DNA of 64,000 nt, from assembly GCA_963693365.1 (NCBI GenBank), contig CAVNZM010000004.1, positions 8,494,001 through 8,558,000 on the forward strand, given 5' to 3'. Positions 1 to 20,164 of the stretch are shown here, in pieces. The position numbers and the translations under genes were made by a program. The notes beneath the pieces were generated by a model, which was not told the origin of the DNA, did no database searches, and saw only the letters and a list, made by a program, of their open reading frames with translations. Origin of the DNA: Amoebidium appalachense. Its lineage: Eukaryota > Ichthyosporea. The stretch's first letter is position 1. Every line of letters starts with the position of its first letter.

Positions 1-875
<875 letters not shown>

Positions 876-1019
876 CGGGGAACCCCAACTAATTGATTTC
901 TCTTTGTAGTCTTTATGGTGTCTCGTAGAGAAAGTAAACCCTGATATATAGTCATCACCCGACATCTATGTACGTGATCATGATATACCGCTGAGGGAAT
1001 ATTCCGAGCAAAAACCCCC

Positions 1020-1200
1020 CCATACCTGAGACTGGTTTCTCTTTGCCTCGAGTCAACAGCGTAAACCCCCTTGTACATGTACCCAGCGATGTACGGTATA
1101 CGTTGTAGCCTGCACAGCTGCTGCAGCAGCCTGAACCATTGTTTAATCAAGGACCCTATTCTCTGAGTCAATGATGTATCGTACACCGTGATCACGTGTG
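1020..1200 (+). repeat. Interspersed repeat family R2, copy 1
   Basis: About 45 bp (near 1025-1070) match the reverse complement of 35490-35535 with two or three differences, sharing the core TTTGCCTCGAG and AACAGCGTAAACCCCC. The ends are also alike: both copies reach a CGTACACCG motif roughly 170 bp further on. The middle has diverged. This looks like an old dispersed repeat; the exact ends are uncertain. Confidence 0.55.
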
Positions 1201-1329
1201 GCCGGGGCCCAGCGCCAGGTGTGTGTGGGGGGTGTGGGTGCCCCAGTCTCTCTCTAGATCTCTCTGTCTCTCTCTCCCTCTCTTACTATGGAACACGTAT
1301 GTGTGTTTGTGTGGGGGGGGGGGTGTGGG

Positions 1330-1342
1330 TGCCCCAGTCTCC

Positions 1343-1380
<38 letters not shown>

Positions 1381-1385
1381 CATAG

Positions 1386-1439
<54 letters not shown>
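1330..1439. repeat. Compound (CT)n-(TA)n-(GT)n microsatellite
   Basis: Three dinucleotide runs follow one another, ending in about 24 GT units (1392-1439). No coding signal overlaps it. Confidence 0.95.
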
Positions 1440-1442
<3 letters not shown>

Positions 1443-1929
1443 GTGCATGCGTCGGCGTGTCATGGGATGGTGTGTGTGCGCGTGTGTGTATGCTTGTGTG
1501 TGGGTGGGTGGGTGTGGGTGTTTAGTGTGTGCTCTCTAAAAAAACACAGGGTAGATAAAGCCATACAAATCAACGTTATTACAGGCTGCGACTTGATGTG
1601 CATGGCCATTCGCTGATCTGGCCAGTCCATGCATCTGCTCTGGTCAATGATCGGGCAGACTGAATAATTCTTATTAATAAAAAATAAAAATAAAAATAAA
1701 ATAAAAAAGGAATATTGGTTTCTTAAGATAATGCAGTGCACATACATGCACCCACACCTGCCCTAAGTACCTCCATGTCTGTGCCACATTGACACACCAC
1801 ATGTAAATCTTGCCGCATAGTTAAACCAACGCCTGGACTCCGTGTTTAAATTTTATTGTTTGGTTTTGATTGGGGGGTAGGCCTGGGGCTCCCCACTGGC
1901 GAGGGCAGGGCAAAAACCTTGCCCTAAGT

Positions 1930-2107
1930 GTGTGCTACAATAGCACTAGTAGCTAGGATTGGCAGAGGTGGGTCAGCTTTAGTTAGCTGGTTGCACCATT
2001 AGCCCCATAGCTAGAGTACAGTTGGTGCTTAATGGAATCGAAGACGGTAGTTCTCATGAGGGACCCCCCCAGCCTGACGAAACGGGATAGAACTAGATAT
2101 GAAAAGT
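1930..2107 (+). repeat. SINE-like repeat R1, copy 1
   Basis: This is the most diverged of five copies of one family. It keeps TAGCTAGAGTAC, a following GGTGCT, then GAAGACGGTAGTTC and a terminal GAAACGGGAT. Other copies lie at 24466-24690 (-), 26985-27140 (+), 28590-28790 (-) and 29530-29705 (-). In the better copies the GGGAT end runs into an A-rich tail, which suggests a retroposon 3' end. I see no clear tRNA-type A or B box at the 5' side, so the class is open. Confidence 0.65.
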
Positions 2108-2154
2108 ACACATACCACCCACCAATCCCCCGGCGCCCCCACCCCCTCCCCCCC

Positions 2155-2185
<31 letters not shown>

Positions 2186-2262
2186 ACATTCCTCCCCAAA
2201 AAAAGACCCCGGGAAAAGCTGTGTATGTGTGTCAAGGTGTGCGTGTCTCGCTGTATGCCTAC

Positions 2263-2263
<1 letters not shown>

Positions 2264-2325
<62 letters not shown>
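2264..2325. repeat. (GT)n microsatellite
   Basis: About 31 GT units follow a 25-30 nt C run with a short CA tail (near 2145-2190). The roughly 310 bp that follow (2326-2640) are non-repetitive, with no exon or RNA that I can support. Confidence 0.95.
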
Positions 2326-2326
<1 letters not shown>

Positions 2327-2806
2327 ACGCGGGCACACACAATAACATTAGAAGCCAAATTGTTTCAGCTGGTGCTACGTCCAAAAAAAAAAAACAGTTG
2401 TAGTTCGAAATACCAAACAAAGCAAGTAAAGCATTTATTCAAAACCATCAAATACCAAAATGGAGCATGATAAAACAAGACAACCTTGTAGGTGTATGTA
2501 AAGAGTACCGTGATTCAATCATGCCATGCTGTGATAATCATTTCAGGTTAGATATTTCACATGTTCCACGACATTGCGCTTGCACGTGACCGGCCCACAC
2601 TCTGGCAAATTTATGGTACAGGCAACATATTAACAATGTGCATGACAGCGGCATAGCCGCCCACCCGCATACATATTCCCCCCCGCCCCCCCTTCCTGCC
2701 CCTGCCCCCTCTTCTCAACCCTCCCCGGGGCCTTTCTTCTGTGACGGGTTTGAAGGTGTGTGTGTGTGGTGGGGGGTGGGGAGGAGGGGGTCAACAGGGC
2801 GGGGGT

Positions 2807-6594
<3,788 letters not shown>

Positions 6595-7434
6595 CTGCAT
6601 GAACATCACTGAGTAGAGGGAAGAGAGGGAAGGGGGGAGAAGAGTGAAGAGGGAGGGGGGCGGAGGGGACTCAGGAAGGGGGGGGGGGGGGGGGGGGGAG
6701 GGAGGGGGGTAGCAGGGAATGGGTGAGGTTAGGAGGGGAAGAGGAGGCAGGGCTAAAACGAGAAGGTGGGCCGGGAGTAAGGTGTGAGAGGGACTCGACA
6801 GGGGGAAGCGTGGCTAGCCAGTGAGGAATGGGTGGTGTGTGTGTGTGTGTGTGTGGTGGTGGTGGTGGTGGTGGTGATGGTAGTTTTTTTCTTTTTTTTT
6901 TTTTTTTTTTTTGGGGGGGGGGGGGGGGGGGATGACGGAGAGGAGGGGAATGGCTGGGGGAAGGAGGGAGGAGAAGGGAGAAGGGGGTGCAATGGGGTTG
7001 GGGGGTGAGGGGGATGGGGGGAGGCGGGGAGGGGGTGGGTGGTTGTAGTGACCACATAGGGACGGCAATCTTCCAACTCTGTACCTTCATATGACCAAAT
7101 GATTCACTTTATTTCACATAGACTTGCGTGGGATGTGAATCTTCCCACCTACAACATATCCGGGGCTATCAATCCCCCGTATTGCCTTTTCAGTAAAAGC
7201 GAATGCAGTCAAGAGCCAATCGGTTTTGGCACACTTTGGATAGAGAGCTGTACACTTTTCTTCTGTCTGTCTGTACACCTTCACAACAACCCTTTTTAGG
7301 GTCATCCAAACTAACATTAACCAGTCTACAGACGTAACTGGTTACATCTTCATCATTTAAGCCTAAACGTAAGACAACACCACCACACGCCGTTTGCCTC
7401 TTAAAGAAACGTTCTTTTTTACCGCAGTATAAAC

Positions 7435-9360
7435 TTAGGCCAGAACGGGGAGGTTGGGGTATTCATAGGCGGAGCCATAGACGGTTCCGTTAATGATGAA
7501 GTGGAAGTTGGACGGGAAGGTGATGGGCATGTAGTACTTGAGGTCGATCTCGAGGGGCCTGCCGGCCGTGATCGATTTCCAGCCCGGAACCTTAAGTGAC
7601 ACACGGTGCAGCTCACCGCGCAGGCCGCCAACATTGCCGGTGCCCTAAAATTTCGAAACACAGATTAGTATCGATTTGATGTAATGGTGTTGGTAAAGTA
7701 AATGTTTAAATACAAGGTGTTTATCTATTTATTTATTTATTTATTCATTTGAGGATGGAGACATTTGTGGGGCATCAGGGGGAGGGGAGGGGAAGGGGGG
7801 AGGGGGGAGGGGGGTGGAGGAGGATGGAACTCTGGGGATCTGGGCAACACAAAAACGGGTGGTACGTGTGTGGTTTTTCTTCTTTTTTTTTTTAAGGGGA
7901 AGGGGGGGGAGCGGGGGGGTTGGGAGGAGGCGATGGAGGGAAAGGACAAGAATGAAAAACCCTATCGAGGTTGAGGAAAGCAGAAACGAGAAAGTGAGGA
8001 GAAAGACAACCAGTTTTCTTTAGCCTCAGGGAAGGGGCGGGATGGGGGGAGGTGGAATGGGCAGGGGGAGGGGGAGGGGGGAGGGAAAGGGGGGGGTGGG
8101 GGCGAGGGGGGGGGGGGGGGGAGGGGGGGGGGAGGGGGGGGGGGGGGGAGGGGGGGGGGGAGGGGGGGGGGGGGGGGGGAGAGGAGGATACGTACAGTGT
8201 ATGCAGACTTGATGACCTTCAGACCAGCACCGCTCTGGTCACCCATGTTGTCGGGGGTGGAGGCAGGCACGGTAAACTGGATCTCAGTGTTGCCGGGGAT
8301 AGCCGTGGCGCCCTTGTTTGCAATCACTAGGCGAGGGTTAAGAGGGTAGTTCTGATCGCCGACCTTAAAGTTGGTGATGCTGATGTCCACCTTAATCGCC
8401 TGTGTGGGCTGAACGGTCCATGCTGGATCCGCGACCTTGTTTCCGTACGGGGAGGCGCCGGCGAAACCCGCCTTCATCATACCGGTGAGCTTGGAGCCAA
8501 TGTAATACTCGCCCGATTTACCGACACCACAAGCGGTGGAATCCTTGGCACCCCGCACGCCATTTGTCTTTGCGTAGCAATCGTAGTCACCGGCAAGTTC
8601 CCACATCATCAAACCACCGGCGCCCTTATCGTTAACATACTGAATCTTGCGCGCGATAGACTGCTCGTCTTCAGTAGAGAGGAAAACTTTCTTGTTGTTG
8701 TTCCACAACCACGGCGCCACAGCGACAGAGTCATAGTTGCGTGTGTAGGTGCTGGTGATGTTTCCGTTGGCGGGGAAGCCGTACATGGAAAGGTAGGAGC
8801 CGTAGACGCCATTTTCCAAATTCTTGCAGTGCCACATGGGGTTGGACCCAGCACCCACCTCATCACCCTGAGCGTTGGTATCGTGCCAGATGTTATCGAT
8901 ACCCATTGCACCGTTACCACACTTGTTCGTGTCCGAACCGCCTGTACCGGGGGGGCACCTTGTCTGATTGGGGAAAGCGGCGCTGCCCCATAGACCGTTC
9001 GGGTCCGCGGCCGGGACAACGTTCTGCCACCCGCGAGAGTAGAAAGGAACACCGATGTTGATGCGACCGGCGGGCATGTTACCGCGGAAGTAAACAAACG
9101 CCCAGTCGGTGTTGAGGTATCCGATACCGCCGTACTGCTCGGTGGTGTAAACCTTCCACGCTGCAAGCTCTGCGTCAAGGCCGGTGTCAAAAAGGGCGGC
9201 GTTGTGGCCCACGTAGTTGTTCCATGCACCGTGCAGGTCGTATGTCATCATGTTGACGTAGTCGAGATACCTGTGTGTGTACGTGTGTGCGTGTGTTTGT
9301 GTTTGGAAGGGGGGGGGAGGGACGGAGGAAAAGGGGGGGGGAGGGGCGGGGGGGGGGGGG

Positions 9361-9391
<31 letters not shown>

Positions 9392-9917
9392 AAGGGGGTA
9401 TGCATGCAGGGGGAGAAGTAGAGAGGTAGATTCTGGTCAGTATGACTGGTCGTTCCTTTGTGGAAGTTCCCAAGCACCACGCACGTGCATTCTCTGCTAA
9501 CAAACTTTTTTTATAGCTTGGTTCTTTTACAACATGTTTTACGTTTATTCTATCCTCATGTTTACGTGTTGCATTTCTTCGAAGAAAAAGATTGACCCCC
9601 GGGGCTTGCTAGAGGAGGGGAGAGGGAGGGGGAAGGGGGGATCCCTTTGGGGGGACTCGGAGCAAGGGGGAAGGGGGGGAAGGACGAGGGGGGGGGGGAG
9701 GGGGGGGGGGGGGGTTGGAGGGAAGGCACAGAGAGAGAAGGGGAAGCAGGAGAGAAATTCGCTTCTTCTTTTTTTTTTTCTTTTTTTTTCTTTTTTCTTT
9801 TTAAAGTTTAGGACAAGAGAATCAGTGGGTATAAGAGGGAAGGGGTGGAGCGAGTAGGGAGATGGACGAGAAGTGGGAAGATAGACGGTTGGGGGTGTTT
9901 TTTCTTTCTTTTTTTTT

Positions 9918-9964
<47 letters not shown>

Positions 9965-11860
9965 GGGCGGGGAGGGGGGAAGGAGGGATACACACCTGGT
10001 GACCTGCATCATCTCCATCCCCCGGAGCATGTAGCCAGACGACGGGGAAGCGATAGACAGAAGGTAGTGTTTGCCATCGGCAACGGACGCTTTATCGAGC
10101 TCCTCACGCAGAGTACGCATGAGCACAACATAGCGGGGGGAAAGGGTGGCGCGAAGAGTGTCGGAAAGGGCAAAATCATCTGGGTTTCCAGCCTTGAACA
10201 TCGAGGTAGGGTACTCGTAATCGATATCCACACCGTCAAACTGGTACTTGCGGATGAAATCAACACACGATTTCGCGAACGTCAGGATCCCAGCATCCGT
10301 CTTTGTCATTTCGTAGTATCCGCCGTTTGCAACACGGGTTCCGTCGTCGGCGAAGTACCCACCGGTCTCGGCCCAACCACCAATAGAAACGAGCGTCTTA
10401 ACGCCGTTTGTGCGCTTCTTGTACGTAGCAAGAGCACCAAAGTGACCCTTGAAACCAAGAGTAGAATCAATGTCCACGCCAGGCCACGTCAAACCGGTTG
10501 CGGCGTTGCTCGGGATATCGCCACCAACAGACACCTTGTTGTCCTGAATATGCGCAAAGGCATAGTTGATGTGCGACAGGTTCTCCCATGGAATATCGCT
10601 AGCAAGGTACCGCGCCTGGCCGTTCAAACCGGTGCGCCAAGCCGTGAAGTAACCAATCACGCGCTTAGCGAGGCCATTGGGCAGCTTTTCGCGGCCGTTT
10701 TCGTCATAGACGGAGCAGTAGGGAACATCAAGGTTGTTTGTCCGCTCAAGGCCGTCCGGGCGGCACTTCTCATGGAGGAATGGGCTGGTGGGTACAGGGA
10801 TGGTGGTCGTAGGACCAGTTGTGGTGGTGCCAGCATTAGAGGTGGTGGTGGTGACGGGAGCGGCAGAGGTAGTGGTGGTGGTAGCGGGGGCAGTGGTGGT
10901 GGTGGTGGTGGGTGCGGTGCAACCGGCAGGCAGAACCATGGCACAGTATGAGGGGGTGCTGCAGCCATTGTTCTGCTGAAGGCACCAAGTGACACCCGCA
11001 AGTTGGGGCTGGAGAGCCGTGCATACTGGGGTGCAGCTGTGATGGAGGGGTAGAATAAGAAGGTGGGTGTTAGTGAGTTGTTAAACTGGTTTGTGGGTGG
11101 TGTGTTGGACGAGATTGTGATTGTTAGAACTGTAGCGAAAAAGAATGCTAAGACGAAGAACGCTACATGCAGCTTCTTAAATATCTGACAAAATTCAAGA
11201 TGGTAGCATTATCCGAAATATATATTTGATGCACGGAAGAAGTATGTTAGTAAGTGTGTGAATTTGGTCATTGCAGCAGTTGCAGTAAGTCCGTGCTGAC
11301 TAAGCCGTCCATCACGATGTTGTGCAAACGCGTGCCGTGCTTTTGAAATTCGGGCCCTCAAAAATCTTCACTAATGTTTCTCATTGAGCAAGATTTGCTA
11401 TAACAAAGATGATACTTTCTGATACCGCCCATATAGGCAAACCTAGAACAGTACCCTAATACAAGAGGACAACAACCACGGCACGGTATGCGACTTACTT
11501 GGAAGGAGTTGTGGTAACCACTGCCTGGGTGGTGGTGGTGGTGGTTGTAGTTGATGCGCGGGTTGTCATAGTGACCGGGGCAACCGTAGTTGTGGTTGTA
11601 GTGGGCTTAGCGGAAGTGGTGGTGGTGGTGGTGGTGGTGGTGATGGGACGTGCAGTGGTAGTATTAGTTGTGCTGCCACCCGTTACACAAGCACAGTAGC
11701 CGGCCAGGTTGCATCCGGGCTGACCCTGGCAGTAAGCCAGACTCACACGGTTGTAGGGGTCGGTGACTGTGCATGTGCCGGCGCAACCTGCCTGGCGGAT
11801 AGAAACCGCCCCCACGGCGGACGCAGCCGCGATGGCCGCAAGCATTGATTTTAGGAGCAT
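7435..11860 (-). CDS. Secreted GH18 chitinase
   Basis: Hydrolyses beta-1,4 links of chitin, probably outside the cell. Four exons on the minus strand: 11860-11499, 11036-9996, 9270-8196 and 7644-7435. They total 2688 nt (895 aa), with matching phase and GT-AG sites. The protein starts with a signal peptide (about 1-20). Then come a Cys-rich module (26-58), a Thr linker, a second similar Cys-rich module (122-160), and another Thr linker. A GH18 barrel follows, with SIGGW (338-342), the DxxDxDxE motif DGVDIDYE (388-395, catalytic Glu 395) and MMTYD (475-479). A roughly 150-residue beta-rich tail ends the protein. The start is the only Met that supplies a signal peptide. Introns carry long G-runs on the plus strand. 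Family assignment is secure. The role (feeding, wall remodelling or hatching) is not shown by the sequence. Confidence 0.93.
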
Positions 11861-11984
11861 TTTATGTTTTGTTTGGTGATCCCAATTGCTGCGCTGTTTT
11901 GTACTTGGCGTAGCTTTGGCCCTGAGTTATGTGTGGGTATCTGAACACTGCAAGAGTGATGTCTCCAACTGGTTGTGTGATGGG

Positions 11985-11992
11985 TTTATATA
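11985..11992 (-). promoter_or_regulatory. TATA box of the chitinase gene
   Basis: Read on the minus strand this is TATATAAA inside the near-palindrome GGGTATATAAACCC, about 125 bp upstream of the chitinase start codon. A minus-strand CCAAT lies near 12023-12027, and other CCAAT motifs lie within 60 bp. The spacing fits a TATA promoter with a transcript leader of roughly 100 nt. Confidence 0.6.
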
Positions 11993-12059
11993 CCCAGGAG
12001 GTGCCCAATCATTCGCTAATCTATTGGTAGAACCTGACCCAATCATAATTCGGTAAGCC

Positions 12060-12734
12060 CCATTCAAAGATCTTGGCAGGTATCTACCCATGATTTACAG
12101 CCAATTATCAGAGTGAGCGAGTGACACAAAAATGCCAGTGTTCACCAGTGATCACCAGGACATTCAGGCCGGACAGTGATGCTCTGTCACCTTAGTAAAA
12201 ACATAAATTTTGGGTTTAAAGATTTTTGGAACTAATAAACAACTTTCACCAAACGTCTTAAGTTATGTCTTTTCTTTTTGTTAAAAATCTGCCAACAGCT
12301 CCCATACTACATAACATAACTTCCCATAAAACCAATGATCGCGACCAATGAAAATCTAGTACAATGCTGGGGATAACTCCTTGTAGTCTATTCTAATAAG
12401 TTTTCGAAATAACATGTATAGCCTAAACTTCTTCATATACAAATGGCCATATGTGTTGCTCACAACGCATTATTTGTTACAACCACCATCCATTCCGAAT
12501 GTCCTCTGGAGTTCTGAATCTGGGCGCCCCCTGCTGGACATCTCGACCAATGGATAGGTAGATTGGCACATCCAGAGCTCTATCAGTGAGATCATTGGTT
12601 AAAACGAAAGCCACTTAAATACAACCCCTCCTGACCATTTTTGGAAGGAGCTTCGACCGCGCGAATCGGCGCGATCAAGCACTTTCCACGCAGCCCAAGT
12701 GTAGGTAGACCTTGGCTTTGCTGAGCTCTCGTCA
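12060..12734. other. Intergenic, no gene recognised
   Basis: Non-repetitive sequence between the chitinase promoter and a possible small plus-strand gene. Several CCAAT motifs are present (for example 12345-12352). I see no exon or RNA gene. Confidence 0.5.
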
Positions 12735-13379
12735 ATGGAGCAGCTCTGTGGAGCACAGTTTCTGCTTCGTAACAGTGGCGAACGTGAGTTACTTGTCTTG
12801 TCTGCCCTTTTTCTCTATCAAGACACGCACACTTTTGTGAGTAGACACAGGCCACGGCTGCATCACTCAGTGACTGTACGGCGTGACGCTATACAGGGGC
12901 GACTCATCGGCACGAATTCCACACGAATATGCGCATGCCGTGCTTTCAGGCAGTGGCCTAGCGGCCACACCCCCACACATGCATTAGTGCAACACGTGCC
13001 TGTGTAGGACGAGGGAGTTTTTTTTTACGTCTGTGCGTCACAAGTTGCGATCAAAGGAGTGCGCGCGTGACGGATGCATGCATATATCATGATTAATTAA
13101 TTAATATACACACTCTCTGTGTTCTTATGATCCTTTTAGGCAACTCTTTCCGCGTGGCACTGTTTTTGTTTTTGTTTTACTGAAGAACGTCCAGCCCATG
13201 GATGGCCCCCTTCTGGGTCCGGGCACTCCGGCACCGCCAGTGCACTCATTGATTGCAGGTTCTCCAAGTCCCGTCTGTACGTGCACATGAGGCAGGCCCA
13301 GCTCGAGATCCCCGCGGCCGATGCAGTGCAGCACTGCTTGCAGTTTACTGCCCTGGCCCGTTCGAACATTTTCCTTCAC
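12735..13379 (+). CDS. Possible two-exon start of an unrecognised gene
   Basis: Not recognised. Exon 12735-12783 starts ATG (MEQLCGAQFLLRNSGE) and ends at a good donor, GTGAGT. A second open stretch ends at a perfect GTAAGT (donor from 13380). It reads in one frame from 13140 and includes KSRLYVHMRQAQLEIPAADA and QHCLQFTALARSNIFLH. An acceptor at 13195 (CCAG) joins the two in frame; another acceptor at 13140 (CTTTTAG) would need an extra exon. The plus frame was preferred to the overlapping minus frame because of the donors and its amino-acid mix. No later exon was found before 13.9 kb, so the model is incomplete. Confidence 0.35.
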
Positions 13380-13691
13380 GTAAGTCTTCTAGAACTCGAA
13401 TCTGATCTATCAGTGGCCACAGGCTGATCAGGCCTCGAACCATTTGATCAGATTATGCATACTGCATGGGGCCAGCATGGGGCCAGGCATCGGTATCATT
13501 TTCGTGCCACGGTGCGCATGCATAGGGCACACAACATCATTCTGCTTACAATATTATTGCGCACACCATGGAACTAGGGCACCACAAGTACCGGTCATCC
13601 AATACTTGAGCAGGCAGTATTTATGTTGATACATAATAGATCCCGCAATAATCATCATGTTTGACTGAGTGAGGGAATGTTCCACTACAGC

Positions 13692-13743
<52 letters not shown>
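13692..13743. repeat. (TA)n microsatellite
   Basis: About 26 TA units. The neighbouring unique sequence (13744-13860) is open on the plus strand but lacks an acceptor, so it is not called. Confidence 0.95.
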
Positions 13744-13745
<2 letters not shown>

Positions 13746-13895
13746 GGCCTACCTAAATACCGACCTTCACAATGATCATCGATATCGGAATTCGATCATG
13801 TATATGGTCATAAACGGAGCCGTTGTTTGGGGTAAAACCACACGGTCCAATAGATAGAGTCACTGTAGAAAAATAAACCGTTTTGGAGGCCGATA

Positions 13896-14036
13896 TCATT
13901 CGTTGGCCCTGCTATCGATATGATCATCACAGGACCCCGTTGGCTTTATTTCGGTTTGCAACCAGTAGATAGGGGCGAAGTGATCACCGTGGCTTTGATC
14001 ATACAAAGTGTAGCCCGGATAAAGACCAGGGTTGAA
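13896..14036 (-). CDS. Possible last exon of an unrecognised gene
   Basis: Not recognised. On the minus strand a strong acceptor (pyrimidine run, then TTTTTTCAG) opens a 46-codon frame ending at TGA (13896-13898). It reads NPGLYPGYTLYDQSHGDHF then APIYWLQTEIKPTG, rich in aromatic residues and Gly and unlike translated repeat. Upstream exons, which should lie to the right, were not found among the repeats of 14-18 kb. It could be an isolated remnant. Confidence 0.35.
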   Translation of the reverse strand, partial: FNPGLYPGYTLYDQSHGDHFAPIYWLQTEIKPTGSCDDHIDSRANE

Positions 14037-14139
14037 CTGAAAAAAGAGTGAGAAATATGAACGGGAAAATGAAGAAGAAGAAGGGATAATTGACCCCCAA
14101 CAGTCTTTCCGACGTGACATGTGCAGCAGCAGCTGTATT

Positions 14140-17800
<3,661 letters not shown>

Positions 17801-17833
17801 GGGGGAGGGAGGGTATCCAATGCACCTCTGAGT

Positions 17834-18040
17834 CACGCGTACGATGCCCGGCTATATGATTTTTTGATTCTATTTGCGCCAGAAACAGATACACGGCTTA
17901 GAGTCACGTCAGCCGTCCTAATTTATATGGTCTATATACGTCTAAGTTTTGAGGTAACTGAGTTCCAACCGATCAACGAGATACAGCCAACTACCGAGTT
18001 CTACAACACTCCGGAACGTCTTGCGCTCATTTTTCTATAA
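17834..18040 (+). CDS. Open frame, possibly a terminal exon
   Basis: Not recognised. A plus-strand frame after a G-rich tract reads AYDARLYDFLILFAPETDTR and later EVTEFQPINEIQPTTEFYN, ending with TAA at 18038-18040. Composition is protein-like, but I see no convincing acceptor and no upstream exon. It may be chance. Confidence 0.15.
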   Translation, partial: HAYDARLYDFLILFAPETDTRLRVTSAVLIYMVYIRLSFEVTEFQPINEIQPTTEFYNTPERLALIFL

Positions 18041-18198
18041 GCCGTCAGACAACAACATGATGATTTCATAGACCACTCACATGTTGATAACACACGTAAT
18101 CTCAATATTTCAGTCACACACCAAATAACTATACGTACAGGAGCACAGATCATGATATGGATGAACACATATCAGTATCATTACTGAATGCCATAGCC

Positions 18199-19933
18199 TT
18201 ATGCAGCACGATTTATGTTCTCCTTGCCCACTGCAAGCCCAGTATGCCCCATGCCCAACTTACGGAATGCCTTTGCCTTTTTCAGCCCGCAGGCGTTGCA
18301 TAGTGCAACCTTCTGGCCCTGGTACACGCCGTACCGCCACTGAGAGGAGGCTGTTGCGGAACACGCAAAGCACATCATCGGCTGCGTTGTGTCGCGGGCC
18401 GGGGCATTCGAGTTGATGGTGCGTGGTGGTGCAATGAGGGAATCGAGTGCAAATGGATGGGAAATGTTTGTGGCAGGACAGGCAGATGCAGGTGGCTGCG
18501 AGTTCTTGAAGGCTGGGGCCTGTACAGTTTTGGGGGTCTTCTTTCGTTCAACTTTTCGTTTCTTTGCCGGCCGATTCGTGGATATGCCCGTTGATTCGGT
18601 GCACTTGTCTCTCCTGCCGGTCTTCTCCCACGGCATGAAGGTGTTTTGCTCGTACTGGGGTGTTGGTGTCACGATGGGCAGAGGCTGGGTGTGCAAGTTG
18701 AGAGCCAGGTAAGGATTGGGCGCAACCTGCTGTACGTGTGTGAGAGTTGCCTCCGCGCGAACGTTGACATTCTGTAGGTAGGGTTTATCAGAGGGAGGAT
18801 TAACTGTGGTGGTATCTGTACGGAAGTAAGGGTAGGGGTTGAACATCTGCTGCTCACTGGATACAAACTGTGACTCATCGACAACGAAACTGTTGCCACA
18901 TGCAGGTAATTCCACGGCGATTCCGGTCTGGAAGTAAGGGTTGTTGGATTGGGTGGAGGGTGGTTGGGGTGCGTGCAGGACACTTGGCGCGGGTGTGGGC
19001 TTGTCGATGGTTTCAAAATTGGGCGGGTTGGGTTTGACAACGTGCTCGGTGATAACAGGAGGAATGGTCGGTTCGTTTTCGTTGTGATGTGTGTGGGTGC
19101 TGGATTGATGCACCTGGTATATGTTCCCTGAGTCCGCGACTGTGTTGGGTGCTGTTGGCGGGAGAGTGCCGTTGTTTGTCATCAGCTTCATGAGAAGCCC
19201 ACGAAGAACGGAAGCCACGTTCCTGCTGCTACGGAGGAGGGCAATCTGGAACGGTGTTTTGCCCGTCACGCTGATGGGGCTGATGTCTCCGCCCATACGA
19301 AGGACCAACAGCGCCGTGCGGACATCATCATTTACCGCTGCCCAGTGCAGAGCAGTCCATCCACGGCGGTCGGCACATCTGCATATATGCAAAACACAAC
19401 GTTAAAACTATAAGTTACCATCCGGATCGGGCCTTTAAGTATGTTCCTTTGTCACCGTGCATGCCGCCTATGGGTTTAGAAATCCGAGGATGGAGAGGTT
19501 CAAGAGGTTCCGGACCCAAACGATAATACTGTAGTACGGTGCAAAAAGCGAGAAAGGTCGGTTGCTGCTAAAGGCTTGTCAGTGGTGGGAGTGAGAGTTG
19601 GGTGCATTTTATGTTACCAAGAACCTGGGGGGGGGAGGGGGGATCTGGTTCGAAGGGTAAGGCGGGGGGAGGGGGGGAGGAGGGGAGGTAGGGGGAGAGG
19701 GGGGAAGGGGGGGAAGGGGGGGGGGGGAGGGGGGGGGGGACGATAAGTAAGGGAGGAGGTGCATGGTGCAGGCAGGCCGGGAGGGGAATAGGGAGCCAGT
19801 GGATGGGTGAGTGGATGGGCTTGTTGTTCGCAGTGATAGTTATGTGGGGCGGAGTTTAGCAGCCGAAAAAAAGGGCAGAGAAGCGGGGAGGGGTCTTTTT
19901 TTTTTTTTTTTTTTTTTTTTTGTGGCGCAGGGT

Positions 19934-19993
<60 letters not shown>

Positions 19994-20116
19994 GGTGTGG
20001 GGAGAGAGGAAGGGTAAAGAGGCGGAAGGGGTGGGTGGGGATGACCCACGGTGGGTGGGTGGGTGGGTGGGTGGACGGTTGTGGGGGTGGGTGGGTGGGT
20101 GGGTGGCTGTGTGTGT

Positions 20117-20164
<48 letters not shown>

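Noticed and set aside
7690-7745. TTTA repeats near the chitinase last exon as a polyadenylation or promoter element
   Set aside because: They lie inside the last intron, upstream of the terminal exon in the transcript, so they are a short intronic tetranucleotide repeat.
13669-13857. Plus-strand frame with an Ile-Tyr run followed by AYLNTDLHNDHRYRNS
   Set aside because: The Ile-Tyr part is the (TA)n repeat, and the protein-like part after it has no splice acceptor. Not enough for an exon.
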